Source: Chrysophaeum taylorii (lineage: Eukaryota > Sar > Pelagophyceae > Pelagomonadales > Pelagomonadaceae). Taken from it: DNA of 36,351 nucleotides. A model generated the notes under the pieces. It worked only from the letters and a program-made list of their open reading frames with translations. It made no database searches and was not told where the DNA came from. The DNA lies in the NCBI GenBank assembly GCA_029834535.1, contig JAQMWT010000303.1:1-36351 (forward strand), given 5' to 3'. The position numbers were made by a program, and so were the translations under genes. Shown one piece after another: positions 7,941 through 16,129 of this stretch. The stretch's first letter is position 1; every line of letters starts with the position of its first letter.

Positions 7941-8723
7941 TTAGCGGTCGGTCAAACCGGCGAGGAGGGAAAGGATGGCGTCCGCCCATCCAGACGGGCC
8001 ACTGTCCTGGGTGCGGATGATCCGCCCGGTGTCCTCGCCGCGCAAGAGCGGCAGCGGTTTCGCGTGTGGATTGCGCACAATAACGCCGAAGTCCGCCGCT
8101 TCGAGCATTTCGCGATCATTGGGTGCATCGCCGAGCGCGATGGTTGTCGCAGGCTGATAGCGCTTGACCAGTTCGGCCATCGCATCGGCTTTGGTTTGCC
8201 CGAAGGACAGGGTCAGAAACCGGCCGCCCTGCCGGGCATGGAGGCCGTGTTCAGCGAGTGCACTCAGGAAGTCCTGTAGCCCTTCCGACGTGCCGTCCCA
8301 AACGCCCGGCTCGGAGAATTGGCGTTGTTTCGCGAGGTCTGCCTTCGCGGATGGAAGGCCTGTCCGATCGGCGACCTCTTGGGCTGTCATATCCCCAAAG
8401 CCATGAAACCCGGCCACGTTGGCCGGGAGGGCCTGCAGCGTGTCGCGGATTTGCTGATAGACTTCAGAAGTGCTGTTCAGGCCGTCATGCGGCCACAACA
8501 CGCCGGCGCCGTTCTCGACGATGACCGGCCAGACACCGATACCGGTGGCTGCGTCGATCTCGGTCTGGAGCGGGCGCATCTCCGCCGCCGTCTTGCTGCT
8601 GGCCAGAACCAACCCGGCCTCTAGTCCCGTCAGCCGATCCAAGGCTGGCTTGGCTGGCGACCAGTCATAGGTGTCATGGTCGAGCAGCGTGCCATCAAGA
8701 TCGGTGAAGACGAGAAACCGCAG
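7941..8723 (-). CDS. HAD-IIB sugar-3-phosphoglycerate phosphatase with apparent CTG start
   Basis: A HAD-superfamily IIB phosphatase of the mannosyl-3-phosphoglycerate phosphatase type, expected to remove phosphate from the product of the adjacent synthase. Motif I (VFTDLDGTLLDHD) lies at residues 5-15 if translation starts at the CTG at 8723; motif IV is ALGDAPNDREML. No ATG, GTG or TTG occurs in frame between a TGA inside the end of sdhB and this motif. The first ordinary start codon, TTG at 8642, would remove the nucleophile Asp and the whole DLDGT motif. A GGAAG at 8732-8736 sits 8 nt before the CTG, a good ribosome-binding site. The protein is then 260 residues. sdhB ends 22 bp upstream and the synthase gene starts 17 bp downstream, suggesting one transcript. 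A sequencing error remains possible. Confidence 0.8.
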   Translation of the reverse strand: MRFLVFTDLDGTLLDHDTYDWSPAKPALDRLTGLEAGLVLASSKTAAEMRPLQTEIDAATGIGVWPVIVENGAGVLWPHDGLNSTSEVYQQIRDTLQALPANVAGFHGFGDMTAQEVADRTGLPSAKADLAKQRQFSEPGVWDGTSEGLQDFLSALAEHGLHARQGGRFLTLSFGQTKADAMAELVKRYQPATTIALGDAPNDREMLEAADFGVIVRNPHAKPLPLLRGEDTGRIIRTQDSGPSGWADAILSLLAGLTDR

Positions 8724-8736
8724 CGGCTTGGCTTCC
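8721..8736 (-). promoter_or_regulatory. ribosome-binding site and CTG start of the HAD phosphatase
   Basis: On the minus strand GGAAG (8736-8732) is followed by 8 nt and then CTG (8723-8721), which opens MRFLVFTDLDGT. This decides the start because the reading frame closes upstream at a TGA within the sdhB 3' end and holds no standard start codon before the catalytic motif. Confidence 0.55.
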
Positions 8737-8745
8737 GGTTCGGCG

Positions 8746-9525
8746 CTAGACCCGGCGCTCCACCATCATCTTCTTGATCTCCGCGATCGCCAGCGCTGGG
8801 TTCAGGCCCTTAGGGCAGGCTTGGGCGCAGTTCATGATGGTGTGGCAGCGATAGAGCCGGAACGGGTCTTCCAGATTATCGAGCCGCTTGCCGGTTTCCT
8901 CATCGCGCGAGTCGATCAGCCATCGATAGGCCTGCAACAGAACCGCCGGACCCAGATAGCGGTCGCCGTTCCACCAGTAGCTTGGGCAAGAGGTTGAGCA
9001 GCAGGCGCAGAGAATGCACTCGTACAGCCCGTCAAGCTTCTCGCGGTCATCACGGCTTTGCTTCCACTCTCCCTGCGGCTGCGGCGTTGCCGTCTGCAGC
9101 CAGGGTTCGATGCTGGCGTGCTGGGCGTAGAAGTTGGAAAGGTCCGGCACCAGGTCCTTGATCACCTGCATGTGCGGCAGCGGGTAGATTTTCACCGCGC
9201 CCGATACCTCGTCCATGCCTTTGGTGCAGGCGAGCGTGTTGGTGCCGTCAATGTTCATGGCACAGGAGCCGCAAATGCCCTCGCGGCAGGAGCGTCGGAA
9301 TGTCAGCGTCGGATCGACGTTGTTCTTGATCCAGATGAGCGCATCGAGAACCATCGGGCCGCAATCGTCCATGTCGACATAGTAAGTGTCGATGGTCGGA
9401 TTGGCGTCATCGTCCGGGCTCCAACGATAGACGCGGAACTCGCGCACATTGGTCGCGCCGTCCGGCTTCGGCCAGGTCTTGCCGTTCGACATGGTGGAGT
9501 TTTTGGGAAGCGTCAGTTGAACCAT
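8746..9525 (-). CDS. sdhB: succinate dehydrogenase iron-sulfur subunit
   Basis: SdhB carries electrons from the flavoprotein to ubiquinone in complex II. The 259-residue sequence has the [2Fe-2S] cysteines C80, C85, C88 and C100 ([16 protein letters not shown]) and the ferredoxin-like C-terminal cysteines in [12 protein letters not shown] (about 170-180) and [12 protein letters not shown] (about 227-237), which hold the [4Fe-4S] and [3Fe-4S] clusters. [13 protein letters not shown] is the usual quinone-side text. The length is normal for alphaproteobacteria. It starts 27 bp after the small exported protein gene that separates it from sdhA. The compatible-solute phosphatase starts 22 bp behind its stop, so the sdh transcript may run on into that module. 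Confidence 0.97.
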   Translation of the reverse strand: MVQLTLPKNSTMSNGKTWPKPDGATNVREFRVYRWSPDDDANPTIDTYYVDMDDCGPMVLDALIWIKNNVDPTLTFRRSCREGICGSCAMNIDGTNTLACTKGMDEVSGAVKIYPLPHMQVIKDLVPDLSNFYAQHASIEPWLQTATPQPQGEWKQSRDDREKLDGLYECILCACCSTSCPSYWWNGDRYLGPAVLLQAYRWLIDSRDEETGKRLDNLEDPFRLYRCHTIMNCAQACPKGLNPALAIAEIKKMMVERRV

Positions 9526-9552
9526 GGTGTCTGTCTCGGTCCTTTGAAAGGT

Positions 9553-9900
9553 CTAGCTCAGGCAACTCAGGCCAGCATTGACCATCTGGTTTTGCACCAT
9601 CTGGGCGTCATCATTGGTGAAACCGTCAAGCGTGCGCACGAGCGCCTCATCCTCGGTCAGGAGGGCTAGTAGGAAGGTCTGTTGGTCGGTTGTGAGAGTC
9701 GCGATGGCGTCCTCTTCAATGCAGGCGCAGACCGTTTCAGTCTCGTTCATCGCCTGCATGCAGGCGGCTGTAATCTCGCCGGACATGGGCTGGGCCATGG
9801 CCGGGGCGGCAGCGCTGGCAAGCAACATGGCGGCAAGAGTGAGAACCCTTATTTTGAGGTTCGCTCCGTTCCGTTCGTTCCGAACGACCACTGCGCTCAT
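9553..9900 (-). CDS. small exported Cys-containing protein inside the sdh operon
   Basis: A 115-residue protein of unknown family. After an atypical first 15 residues comes a clear Sec-type signal (KIRVLTLAAMLLASAAAPAMA, cleavage about residue 36). The mature part of about 79 residues is acidic and helical and holds four cysteines, in AACMQ, VCAC and SCLS, which could form two disulfides. The ATG is only 3 nt beyond the sdhA stop (TAACTCATG on the coding strand) and the gene ends 27 bp before sdhB, so it is very probably translated with complex II. An assembly or periplasmic accessory role is inference from position only. Confidence 0.75.
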   Translation of the reverse strand: MSAVVVRNERNGANLKIRVLTLAAMLLASAAAPAMAQPMSGEITAACMQAMNETETVCACIEEDAIATLTTDQQTFLLALLTEDEALVRTLDGFTNDDAQMVQNQMVNAGLSCLS

Positions 9901-9903
9901 GAG

Positions 9904-11739
9904 TTAGTACACCCGCGCTTTCGGCTCGATATAGGCGATGTCGTTCGACATGGTGTAGGTGTGCACCGGCCGGTCATCCAACTTGACCTGCTTGTCTTCC
10001 ACATCGACGAAGGCGAGCGTGTGTTTCATCCAATTCTGGTCGTCGCGCTCGGAGAAGTCCTCACGGGCATGGGCCCCGCGGGACTCTTTACGGTTTGCTG
10101 CCGACTCCACAGTCACGACCGCCTGGGCGATGAGGTTCTCATACTCCAGTGTCTCGATGAGATCGGTGTTCCAGATCAGCGAGCGGTCGGTGGTCTTAAT
10201 GTCGTTTGAAGCCGACCATGTCTGGTTGATGAGCTTCACGCCCTCATCGAGCACATCGCCGGTACGGAAGACCGCGCAATTGTTCTGCATGACGCGCTGC
10301 ATCTCCAAGCGAAGATCAGCGGTAGAACGCGTCCCATTGGCATAGCGCGCCGCATCAAGGCGTGAGAGCGACAGGTCGGCGCTGTCGGCGGGCAATTCTG
10401 GATGCTTCTCGCCGCCGTCCAGCGTTTCTGCGCAGCGGGCGCCGGCAGCACGGCCGAACACCACCAAATCGATCAATGAGTTGGAGCCAAGGCGGTTGGC
10501 GCCATGCACGGACACGCAAGCTGCCTCGCCGATCGCCATCAGGCCCGGCACCACGGTGTCTGCATCGCCGCCCACTTTGGTCAGCACTTCGCCGTGATAG
10601 TTGGTCGGGATGCCGCCCATATTGTAGTGCACCGTCGGCAGCACCGGGATCGGTTCCTTGGTCACATCGACTCCGGCGAAGATGCGAGCGGACTCCGAGA
10701 TGCCTGGCAGGCGTTCGTGCAGGATGTCCGGGTCAAGATGATCCAAATGCAGGAAGATGTGATCGCCGTTTTTACCGACGCCACGACCCTCGCGGATCTC
10801 CATGGTCATGGAGCGGGAGACGACATCGCGCGAGGCAAGGTCTTTGGCGGACGGTGCATAGCGCTCCATGAAGCGCTCGCCTTCTGAATTGACCAGGTAG
10901 CCGCCTTCGCCGCGTGCGCCTTCGGTGATCAGGCAGCCCGCACCGTAAATGCCGGTGGGATGGAACTGGACGAACTCCATGTCCTGTAGGGGCAGGCCGG
11001 CGCGCAGCACCATGGCGTTGCCGTCACCGGTGCATGTGTGGGCGGAGGTTGCCGAAAAGTAGGCACGGCCATACCCGCCGGTGGCAAGCACCGTTTTGTG
11101 GGCGCGGAAACGATGGATCGACCCATTTTCCATGCACATGGCGACAACGCCGCGGCAGACACCTTCGTCCATGATCAGGTCGATGGCGAAATACTCGATA
11201 AAGAACTCGGATGAGTTGCGCAGCGCCTGACCGTAAAGCGTATGCAAAATGGCATGGCCGGTGCGGTCTGCGGCGGCGCAGGTGCGCTGGGCCGCGGGGC
11301 CCTCGCCATACTGGGTGGTCATGCCGCCGAAGGGGCGCTGATATATCTTGCCTTCTTCCGTGCGCGAGAAGGGAACGCCCCAATGTTCCAGCTCGTAGAC
11401 GGCTTCCGGCGCGTTCTTGCAGAGATACTCGATGGCGTCCTGATCGCCCAGCCAGTCGGACCCTTTTACGGTGTCGTACATGTGCCAGCGCCAGTCATCC
11501 TGGCCCATGTTTCCGAGCGCCGCTGAAATGCCTCCTTGGGCCGCCACCGTATGGGAGCGGGTCGGAAAAACCTTGGAGATGCAGGCGACCTTCAGGCCGG
11601 CTTGCGACGCGCCGACCACGGCGCGAAGACCCGCGCCGCCGGCCCCAACCACGACCACATCATAGGTGTGGTCGGTAATGGGGTAAGCAGACCCATTGGT
11701 GGCCGGTGCAGCAGAACCGTTTGCGGTTTCAGTTGCCAT
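9904..11739 (-). CDS. sdhA: succinate dehydrogenase flavoprotein subunit
   Basis: The 611-residue catalytic subunit oxidises succinate to fumarate. It has the FAD-binding [12 protein letters not shown] near residues 30-42, the [16 protein letters not shown] segment containing the histidine that carries covalent FAD, the substrate-region motif [25 protein letters not shown], and the C-terminal [16 protein letters not shown] text. Length is normal. A strong GGAGG at the very end of sdhD lies about 9 nt before the ATG, so sdhD and sdhA are coupled. The order sdhC-sdhD-sdhA is standard; between sdhA and sdhB a small secreted protein gene is inserted. Confidence 0.98.
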   Translation of the reverse strand: MATETANGSAAPATNGSAYPITDHTYDVVVVGAGGAGLRAVVGASQAGLKVACISKVFPTRSHTVAAQGGISAALGNMGQDDWRWHMYDTVKGSDWLGDQDAIEYLCKNAPEAVYELEHWGVPFSRTEEGKIYQRPFGGMTTQYGEGPAAQRTCAAADRTGHAILHTLYGQALRNSSEFFIEYFAIDLIMDEGVCRGVVAMCMENGSIHRFRAHKTVLATGGYGRAYFSATSAHTCTGDGNAMVLRAGLPLQDMEFVQFHPTGIYGAGCLITEGARGEGGYLVNSEGERFMERYAPSAKDLASRDVVSRSMTMEIREGRGVGKNGDHIFLHLDHLDPDILHERLPGISESARIFAGVDVTKEPIPVLPTVHYNMGGIPTNYHGEVLTKVGGDADTVVPGLMAIGEAACVSVHGANRLGSNSLIDLVVFGRAAGARCAETLDGGEKHPELPADSADLSLSRLDAARYANGTRSTADLRLEMQRVMQNNCAVFRTGDVLDEGVKLINQTWSASNDIKTTDRSLIWNTDLIETLEYENLIAQAVVTVESAANRKESRGAHAREDFSERDDQNWMKHTLAFVDVEDKQVKLDDRPVHTYTMSNDIAYIEPKARVY

Positions 11740-11745
11740 GAAGCG

Positions 11746-12129
11746 TTAGCCTCCGAAGCTCATTTTCAAGATCGCGTAGATGGATGCCGCCGCGATGAGA
11801 ATGGTGAAAAAGGTGTTGGCGAGAAGCGCCAGAATCTTGGTCAGTTCGTTGTGCACATAGTCTTCGATGATGACCTGCATACCGAGGCGCATATGGATCG
11901 CACCGGAAATGATGACCAGGAGCATCACAATCGCAACCAATGGTGAACCCATCGTGGCCACAAAGCTGGCATGGCTCGCGTCCTGCAGGCCGATGACCAT
12001 GACAATGAAGAACAGGATGAGCGGCACATTGGCGAGGGCGGTCACGCGTTGGCGCCAGAAATGATCAGTGCCTTCCTTGGCGGAACCAAGACCGCGAACG
12101 CGGGAGAGGGGGGTGCGCATGTCAGCCAT
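11746..12129 (-). CDS. sdhD: succinate dehydrogenase membrane anchor subunit
   Basis: A 127-residue membrane anchor with three transmembrane helices (about residues 33-53, 60-82 and 100-122). The motif [16 protein letters not shown] is typical of SdhD and contains the histidine near the heme/quinone site. The start at 12129 ([15 protein letters not shown]) is preferred: it has a GGAGA site at the right distance and matches the usual alphaproteobacterial N-terminus, while the upstream in-frame start would run into sdhC. It lies 11 bp after sdhC and 6 bp before sdhA. Confidence 0.95.
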   Translation of the reverse strand: MADMRTPLSRVRGLGSAKEGTDHFWRQRVTALANVPLILFFIVMVIGLQDASHASFVATMGSPLVAIVMLLVIISGAIHMRLGMQVIIEDYVHNELTKILALLANTFFTILIAAASIYAILKMSFGG

Positions 12130-12140
12130 CGTCCGTCTCC

Positions 12141-12536
12141 TTAAACCGCGTAGCCGATGATCCAAAGGATCAAGGTGAGGGACAGGGACCCCGCCAGCGT
12201 GGCGCGGGCCAGCCAATTGCGGCCCTTCGCATCAAGGGCGTGGCCAGTGTCCCAGATGAAGTGGCGGATGCCGCCGAGCATGTGGTGCATCAACGCCCAG
12301 GTGAAGCCGAACAGGATGAGCCGGCCGAGGAACGAGCCGAAAAGGTCTGTTGCCGTGTTGTAGGCCTCGGCTCCGCTGGCTCCGGCGAGCAGCCAGTAGA
12401 CCATTAAGATCGTGCCGAAGTAGAGTGCAGCTCCGGTGATGCGATGGACGATGGACATCGCCATCGTGAACAGCATGCGGTAGACTTGGAGATGAGGGGA
12501 AAGCGGACGATTGGCCCGCATATCGGTGTTTGCCAT
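12141..12536 (-). CDS. sdhC: succinate dehydrogenase cytochrome b556 subunit
   Basis: The 131-residue heme-binding anchor subunit of complex II. It begins [12 protein letters not shown], then [14 protein letters not shown], the signature of SdhC, followed by [15 protein letters not shown], which carries the axial heme histidine region. Three transmembrane helices are visible (about 28-50, 65-90 and 108-130). It is the first gene of the sdh operon, so the promoter must lie in the 248 bp between it and the divergent nuclease gene. Confidence 0.96.
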   Translation of the reverse strand: MANTDMRANRPLSPHLQVYRMLFTMAMSIVHRITGAALYFGTILMVYWLLAGASGAEAYNTATDLFGSFLGRLILFGFTWALMHHMLGGIRHFIWDTGHALDAKGRNWLARATLAGSLSLTLILWIIGYAV

Positions 12537-12702
12537 GGCGCGTAGACTTTGACCTGTTGATGGTTGCCCGCGCTGTCGGCCTCCGATGGCTCAGCGCACC
12601 GCATTGCAAACCGTCAAGATTGCAGACTGGGTTGTAGCGTCGATCCGAGAGTCGGTCGAGCCGACCAAGGTCGAAACCGGGCGGGGTTTTTCGTCGCGCG
12701 CT

Positions 12703-12720
12703 ATTTACGTTTACGTAACA
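12703..12720. promoter_or_regulatory. TTACG-N4-CGTAA dyad between sdhC and the nuclease gene
   Basis: The intergenic stretch 12537-12784 holds no gene. A perfect dyad TTACGTTTACGTAA is at 12705-12718 within an AT-rich patch, about 170 bp upstream of sdhC and 67 bp upstream of the nuclease start. It is the most operator-like sequence in the region. The shape resembles MerR-family (LiuR-like) sites as I remember them, but that link is inference. No confident -35/-10 pair could be assigned. Confidence 0.4.
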
Positions 12721-12784
12721 GTCAGTGATTTCCGCCTGAATCGTTTTTTACGGTTTGGCAGGGTTCCGCCGCCAGGTTGCTGGC

Positions 12785-13345
12785 ATGAACCCCTGGAAGC
12801 CTACGTCAGCCATTTTGTCGTCCGGTCCTGCCTCTCGACGTGGACGACGTCGGACAACCGACGCCATGGTCGGTGTCGCGCTTGCCGGTATCCTTATGGG
12901 CGCGGTGGTCATCTACGCCATGAGAAACCAAGAGGCACTGGTCGAGAGGTTCGACCAAATCGTCGGTACCCTTGTCGAGGCCAGCCTGCCTGATGACGCC
13001 GAACGCGTTCAGATGAGCATACCGGTGTGCGGGTCTCGGCATCAGACCAACTGCGTTGTTGATGGTGATACGATTCGCTTGGACGGCGAGCGCATCCGGT
13101 TGCTGGCCATTGACGCGCCGGAGCTGTTCAGTCCGCAGTGCGCGGCGGAGTACCAGCTCGCGATCCATGCGCGCGACCGGTTGGCGGACGTTTTGTCCGC
13201 CGAACCGTGGCGCGTGGTGCGCGACGGAACTGATCGCTACGGCCGCACGCTTGCCAAGCTGCGCTTGGAGCGCGGATGGGCGGGCACTGTTCTGGTTCGT
13301 GAAGGTTTCGCGGTCTGGTGGGACGATCGTCGTCGCTGGTGTTGA
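12785..13345 (+). CDS. membrane-anchored staphylococcal-nuclease-like protein
   Basis: A 186-residue protein with a basic N-terminus, one transmembrane helix (about 28-46) and an SNase-like OB-fold domain from about residue 79 to the end. Key text is VVDGDTIRLDGERIRLLAIDAPEL (residues 91-114), carrying the metal-binding Asp, an Arg in RIRLL and the Glu of APEL, and DRYGRTLAKLRL with the second catalytic-type Arg (about 154). All the nuclease landmarks seem present, so DNA/RNA hydrolysis on the outer side of the membrane is plausible. The ATG at 12785 is preferred to a TTG at 12755. It is divergent from sdhC. The protein ends with an unusual Arg/Trp/Cys tail. Confidence 0.85.
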   Translation: MNPWKPTSAILSSGPASRRGRRRTTDAMVGVALAGILMGAVVIYAMRNQEALVERFDQIVGTLVEASLPDDAERVQMSIPVCGSRHQTNCVVDGDTIRLDGERIRLLAIDAPELFSPQCAAEYQLAIHARDRLADVLSAEPWRVVRDGTDRYGRTLAKLRLERGWAGTVLVREGFAVWWDDRRRWC

Positions 13346-13448
13346 GGCATCGCGACACAGGCTCTGGCGCCAAGCCTTGCTTCCCTTACATGATGATGCG
13401 TTGGCATCATCGTGCCGGATCATCCGGCTCCGACCTTGAGGAACTCCC

Positions 13449-14093
13449 ATGGCAGACCCCGCTCTCTGGCTCGTTATTGGCGCAACGTCGGGCATTGGTC
13501 GTGAGGTCGTGCGGCAGGCTGCCGAGGCAGGCCTGCGCGTGCGGGCCTTTGGGCGCAGTGCCGAGGATGTCGCGTTCGAGGACGGCATCGAGCCGTTCAA
13601 AGGCGATGCGCTGAGCACTGAGGACGTGGCCCGCGCGCTCGACGACGTGACAGCTGTTGTCCAGACACTTGGGGTTCGCGAACGACCGGCGATGATCTGG
13701 GAGGAAGAAACGCTGTTCAGCGCGGCGACCGCAATCCTGCTGCCGGCCATGGATGCAGCGGGCGTGCGCCGCCTGATTACTGTGACGGGGATCGGTGCCG
13801 GCGAAGGGTTGAACCATATGAGCCTGCCAGCGCGGATGGCGCAGCAAGCGCTGCTCGGGCGGGTCTATGACGACAAGACGCGCCAGGAAGAGATGATCAA
13901 GGCCAGCGGCCTTGACTGGACGCTGGCCCGACCCGGGCTTTTGACCGGCGGCAGTCTGACCGGTCGTTACAAGGCGCTTACCGATCCCGCCTCTTGGCAT
14001 ATGGGCATGATTTCACGTGCTGACGTGGCCCATTTTATCCTGCGTGCCGGGCAAGGCGGTACCTATCATCGTCAGACGGTGGTTCTCATCTGA
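13449..14093 (+). CDS. NAD(P)-binding atypical short-chain reductase
   Basis: A 214-residue Rossmann-fold protein of the NmrA / atypical SDR type. The dinucleotide-binding motif VIGATSGIGREV is at residues 9-20, with the strand VRAFGRS (residues 31-37) after it. Later come VTAVVQTLGV, LITVTGIGAGEG and LDWTLARPGLLTGG, typical of NAD(P)H-binding epimerase-like proteins. The classical YxxxK pair is not seen in place, so activity as a dehydrogenase is uncertain; substrate is unknown. It follows the nuclease gene by about 100 bp and converges with the tryptophanase gene, whose stop lies 18 bp beyond. Confidence 0.85.
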   Translation: MADPALWLVIGATSGIGREVVRQAAEAGLRVRAFGRSAEDVAFEDGIEPFKGDALSTEDVARALDDVTAVVQTLGVRERPAMIWEEETLFSAATAILLPAMDAAGVRRLITVTGIGAGEGLNHMSLPARMAQQALLGRVYDDKTRQEEMIKASGLDWTLARPGLLTGGSLTGRYKALTDPASWHMGMISRADVAHFILRAGQGGTYHRQTVVLI

Positions 14094-14111
14094 GATACTG
14101 CTGCTTTGAAC

Positions 14112-15485
14112 TCACGAGCGTTGTTTTGGAGTGAACCTGCATGTGAAGTGGCGCATCTGTTTCGGCTCCCAGCTGATCGCAAAACCGCGCAGGCGATGCA
14201 CGTCCTCTTTCAAGAGTTCGAACGCTTCCACGATGTAGTCGGCATGTGACTGGGTGTAGGTTCGACGCGGGAAAGCGAGCCGGACCAGCTCCATGGCGGC
14301 GGGTTTTTCTGAGCCATCCGTCTGCCGACCAAACATGACGCTGCCGATTTCGCAGGAGCGAATGCCAGCGATTTCGTAAAGTTTGCAGGCGATCGCGTGG
14401 GCCGGGTAGTCCAACGGATCCATATCGGGCAGCCATGTCTTGGCATCGATGAAGACGGCATGGCCGCCAGCTGGTTTGACCACCGGCACGCCCATCGCAT
14501 CGAGCCGCTCGACGATGTATTCGTTGGTGCGAATACGGTACTGCAAATAGTGCTCATCGACGATTTCGGTCAGGCCCACGGCGAGGGCATCGAGATCCCG
14601 TCCGGCAAGCCCGCCATAGGTTGGGAAGCCTTCGGTCTGGATCAGCTTGACCCGCGCTTCGTCCGCCCAGTCGTCATCGTTGAGCGCCAGCCAACCCCCG
14701 ATATTGCCGAAGGCGTCTTTCTTGGCGCTCATCGTCATGCCGTCAGCGCAGGCAAAGCAATCGCGGACGATGTCGGGGATGGATCGGTCGGCTTGGCCGG
14801 ATTCGCGCTGTTTGATGAACCAGGCGTTCTCGGCGAAGCGGCAGCCATCGATGATGAACGGTTTGCCATGTTTGCGTGCCAGATCAGCGGTCGCGCGGAT
14901 GTTCTCCAAACTCACTGGTTGACCACCACCGGCATTGTTGGTGATCGTGATCATCACCGCCGGGACGGCATCGCCCTTGTCGGCCAGAAAGGCGTCCAGA
15001 GCCTCCAAATCCATATTGCCCTTGAACGGGTGCAGTGATTGGCTGTCGCGTCCTTCGGCGATGTTGAGATCAACGGCCTCGGCGCCACTGGCTTCGATGT
15101 TGCCGCGCGTCGTGTCGAAATGGGTGTTGGAGGGGATTGTGCGCCCCGGCCCGCCGATGAGCGCCATGAGGATCGCTTCGGCGGCGCGGCCCTGGTGGGT
15201 GGGGATGATGTGCTTGAACGGCATCAAATTCTGCACGGCGGTTTTGAAGCGCTCGAACGAGGGCGAGCCGGCATAGCTTTCATCGCCCTGCATCACAGCC
15301 GCCCATTGTTTGGCGCTCATCGCGCCGGTGCCGCTGTCGGTGAGCAGGTCGATGAGCACGTCATCGGATTTCAGCGCAAAAAGATTGTAGTGCGCGGCGG
15401 CCAGCTTTTCCTCGCGCTCGGCGCGCGTCGTCAGGCGGATCGGCTCGACCGACTTGATGCGGAAGGGTTCAATGATGGTTTTCAT
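14112..15485 (-). CDS. tnaA: tryptophanase-type beta-eliminating lyase
   Basis: A 457-residue PLP enzyme of the tryptophanase / tyrosine phenol-lyase family (E. coli TnaA has 471, tyrosine phenol-lyase about 456). Landmarks: EPFRIKSVEPI at the N-terminus, IDLLTDSGTGAMS, THQGR (residues 96-100), DGCRFAEN (213-220), the PLP lysine in MSAKKD (K255/K256), EGFPTYGGLAGRD and GIRSCEIGS. Where tyrosine phenol-lyases carry the phenol-binding Arg (Arg381 in Citrobacter) this protein has Ile, as in tryptophanases, so conversion of tryptophan to indole, pyruvate and ammonia is the better guess. The ATG at 15485 has GGAGA before it; longer in-frame openings upstream are non-coding. No tnaC leader or tnaB permease is visible. 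Confidence 0.88.
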   Translation of the reverse strand: MKTIIEPFRIKSVEPIRLTTRAEREEKLAAAHYNLFALKSDDVLIDLLTDSGTGAMSAKQWAAVMQGDESYAGSPSFERFKTAVQNLMPFKHIIPTHQGRAAEAILMALIGGPGRTIPSNTHFDTTRGNIEASGAEAVDLNIAEGRDSQSLHPFKGNMDLEALDAFLADKGDAVPAVMITITNNAGGGQPVSLENIRATADLARKHGKPFIIDGCRFAENAWFIKQRESGQADRSIPDIVRDCFACADGMTMSAKKDAFGNIGGWLALNDDDWADEARVKLIQTEGFPTYGGLAGRDLDALAVGLTEIVDEHYLQYRIRTNEYIVERLDAMGVPVVKPAGGHAVFIDAKTWLPDMDPLDYPAHAIACKLYEIAGIRSCEIGSVMFGRQTDGSEKPAAMELVRLAFPRRTYTQSHADYIVEAFELLKEDVHRLRGFAISWEPKQMRHFTCRFTPKQRS

Positions 15486-15506
15486 CTGGGTTCTCCGGTT
15501 CAGGTG

Positions 15507-15537
15507 ACCCGGAAATCCACAGCGTTGCTTTCCGGGT
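15507..15537 (-). promoter_or_regulatory. 9-bp hairpin in the tnaA 5' leader
   Basis: A perfect inverted repeat ACCCGGAAA / TTTCCGGGT with a 13-nt loop begins 22 bp upstream of the tnaA start and ends about 10 nt before its GGAGA ribosome-binding site. It has no U-tract. It could act on transcript stability or translation, or be a protein site. Confidence 0.45.
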
Positions 15538-15611
15538 AGCGCCGCGGTTGCCCCCCTGGAACGGATTGCCGCGCTCAACGCCGAAAAATCATTGCGTGTT
15601 CTGGCTATAAG

Positions 15612-15624
15612 CCTTTCGGAAAGG
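15612..15624. promoter_or_regulatory. palindrome CCTTTCGGAAAGG in the tnaA-yqaA intergenic region
   Basis: A 13-bp palindrome lies between the divergent tnaA and DedA-like genes. On the minus strand it falls between TTTACA and a TATAG-like hexamer, so it may be an operator inside a tnaA promoter. The flanking promoter assignment is weak. Confidence 0.35.
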
Positions 15625-15694
15625 TGTAAAGGGAGTGCGCCGCTCGTTGGCTGCGTTGCCGACCCACGCCTTCCCATCCTGTTGGACCTCTCTG

Positions 15695-16129
15695 ATGGAC
15701 CTTGCCGCCTACGGCTTGATGTTTGCCTCCGCTTTTCTGGCGGCGACCGTTTTTCCGGCCCAATCGGAGCTGGTGCTGATCGGCTTTTTGACGGCAGGCG
15801 AGCACTCGGTGGTCGCGATGCTCGTCGTCGCCAGCATCGGCAATGTGCTCGGGTCGGTGGTGAACTACTATCTCGGGATCGGCCTTCAAACGTTTCGCGA
15901 TCGACGCTGGTTTCCGGCCAATGAGGCTCAATTGGCACGGGCGCGCGCCTTTTATCAACGCTGGGGGCGGTGGTCGCTGTTGCTCGCCTGGACACCCATT
16001 ATCGGCGATCCGCTGACGGTGGTGGCCGGCGTCATGCGCGAGCCGCTTTGGAGTTTTCTGGTGTTGGTGACCATCTCAAAGGTCAGTCGGTATCTGGCCC
16101 TGGCGGTGATCACCCTGCAATTGGTCTGA
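15695..16129 (+). CDS. small DedA/YqaA-family membrane protein
   Basis: A 144-residue membrane protein of the YqaA branch of the DedA (SNARE-associated/VTT) family. Features: a short N-terminal helix MDLAAYGLMFASAFLAATVFP, the family text QSELVLIGFL, the glycine pattern IGNVLGSVVNYYLGIGL, then FYQRWGRWSLLLAWTPIIGDPLTVVAGVMR, with the Arg/Gly and Pro residues expected in the re-entrant region. DedA proteins are thought to move lipid carriers across membranes; the exact role of YqaA is not established. The ATG at 15695 is chosen because it opens directly into the first helix. It is divergent from tnaA. Confidence 0.85.
   Translation: MDLAAYGLMFASAFLAATVFPAQSELVLIGFLTAGEHSVVAMLVVASIGNVLGSVVNYYLGIGLQTFRDRRWFPANEAQLARARAFYQRWGRWSLLLAWTPIIGDPLTVVAGVMREPLWSFLVLVTISKVSRYLALAVITLQLV

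Noticed and set aside
12806..13750. Minus-strand open frame of 314 residues across the nuclease and the NAD(P)-binding gene
   Set aside because: Ser/Arg/Ala-rich shadow covering two recognisable genes in the other direction.
15486..15995. In-frame extension of the tryptophanase gene to a start at 15995 (about 170 extra residues)
   Set aside because: It runs through the tnaA leader and the divergent DedA-like gene; the extra residues are Arg/Ser/Pro-rich, and the family N-terminus begins at 15485.
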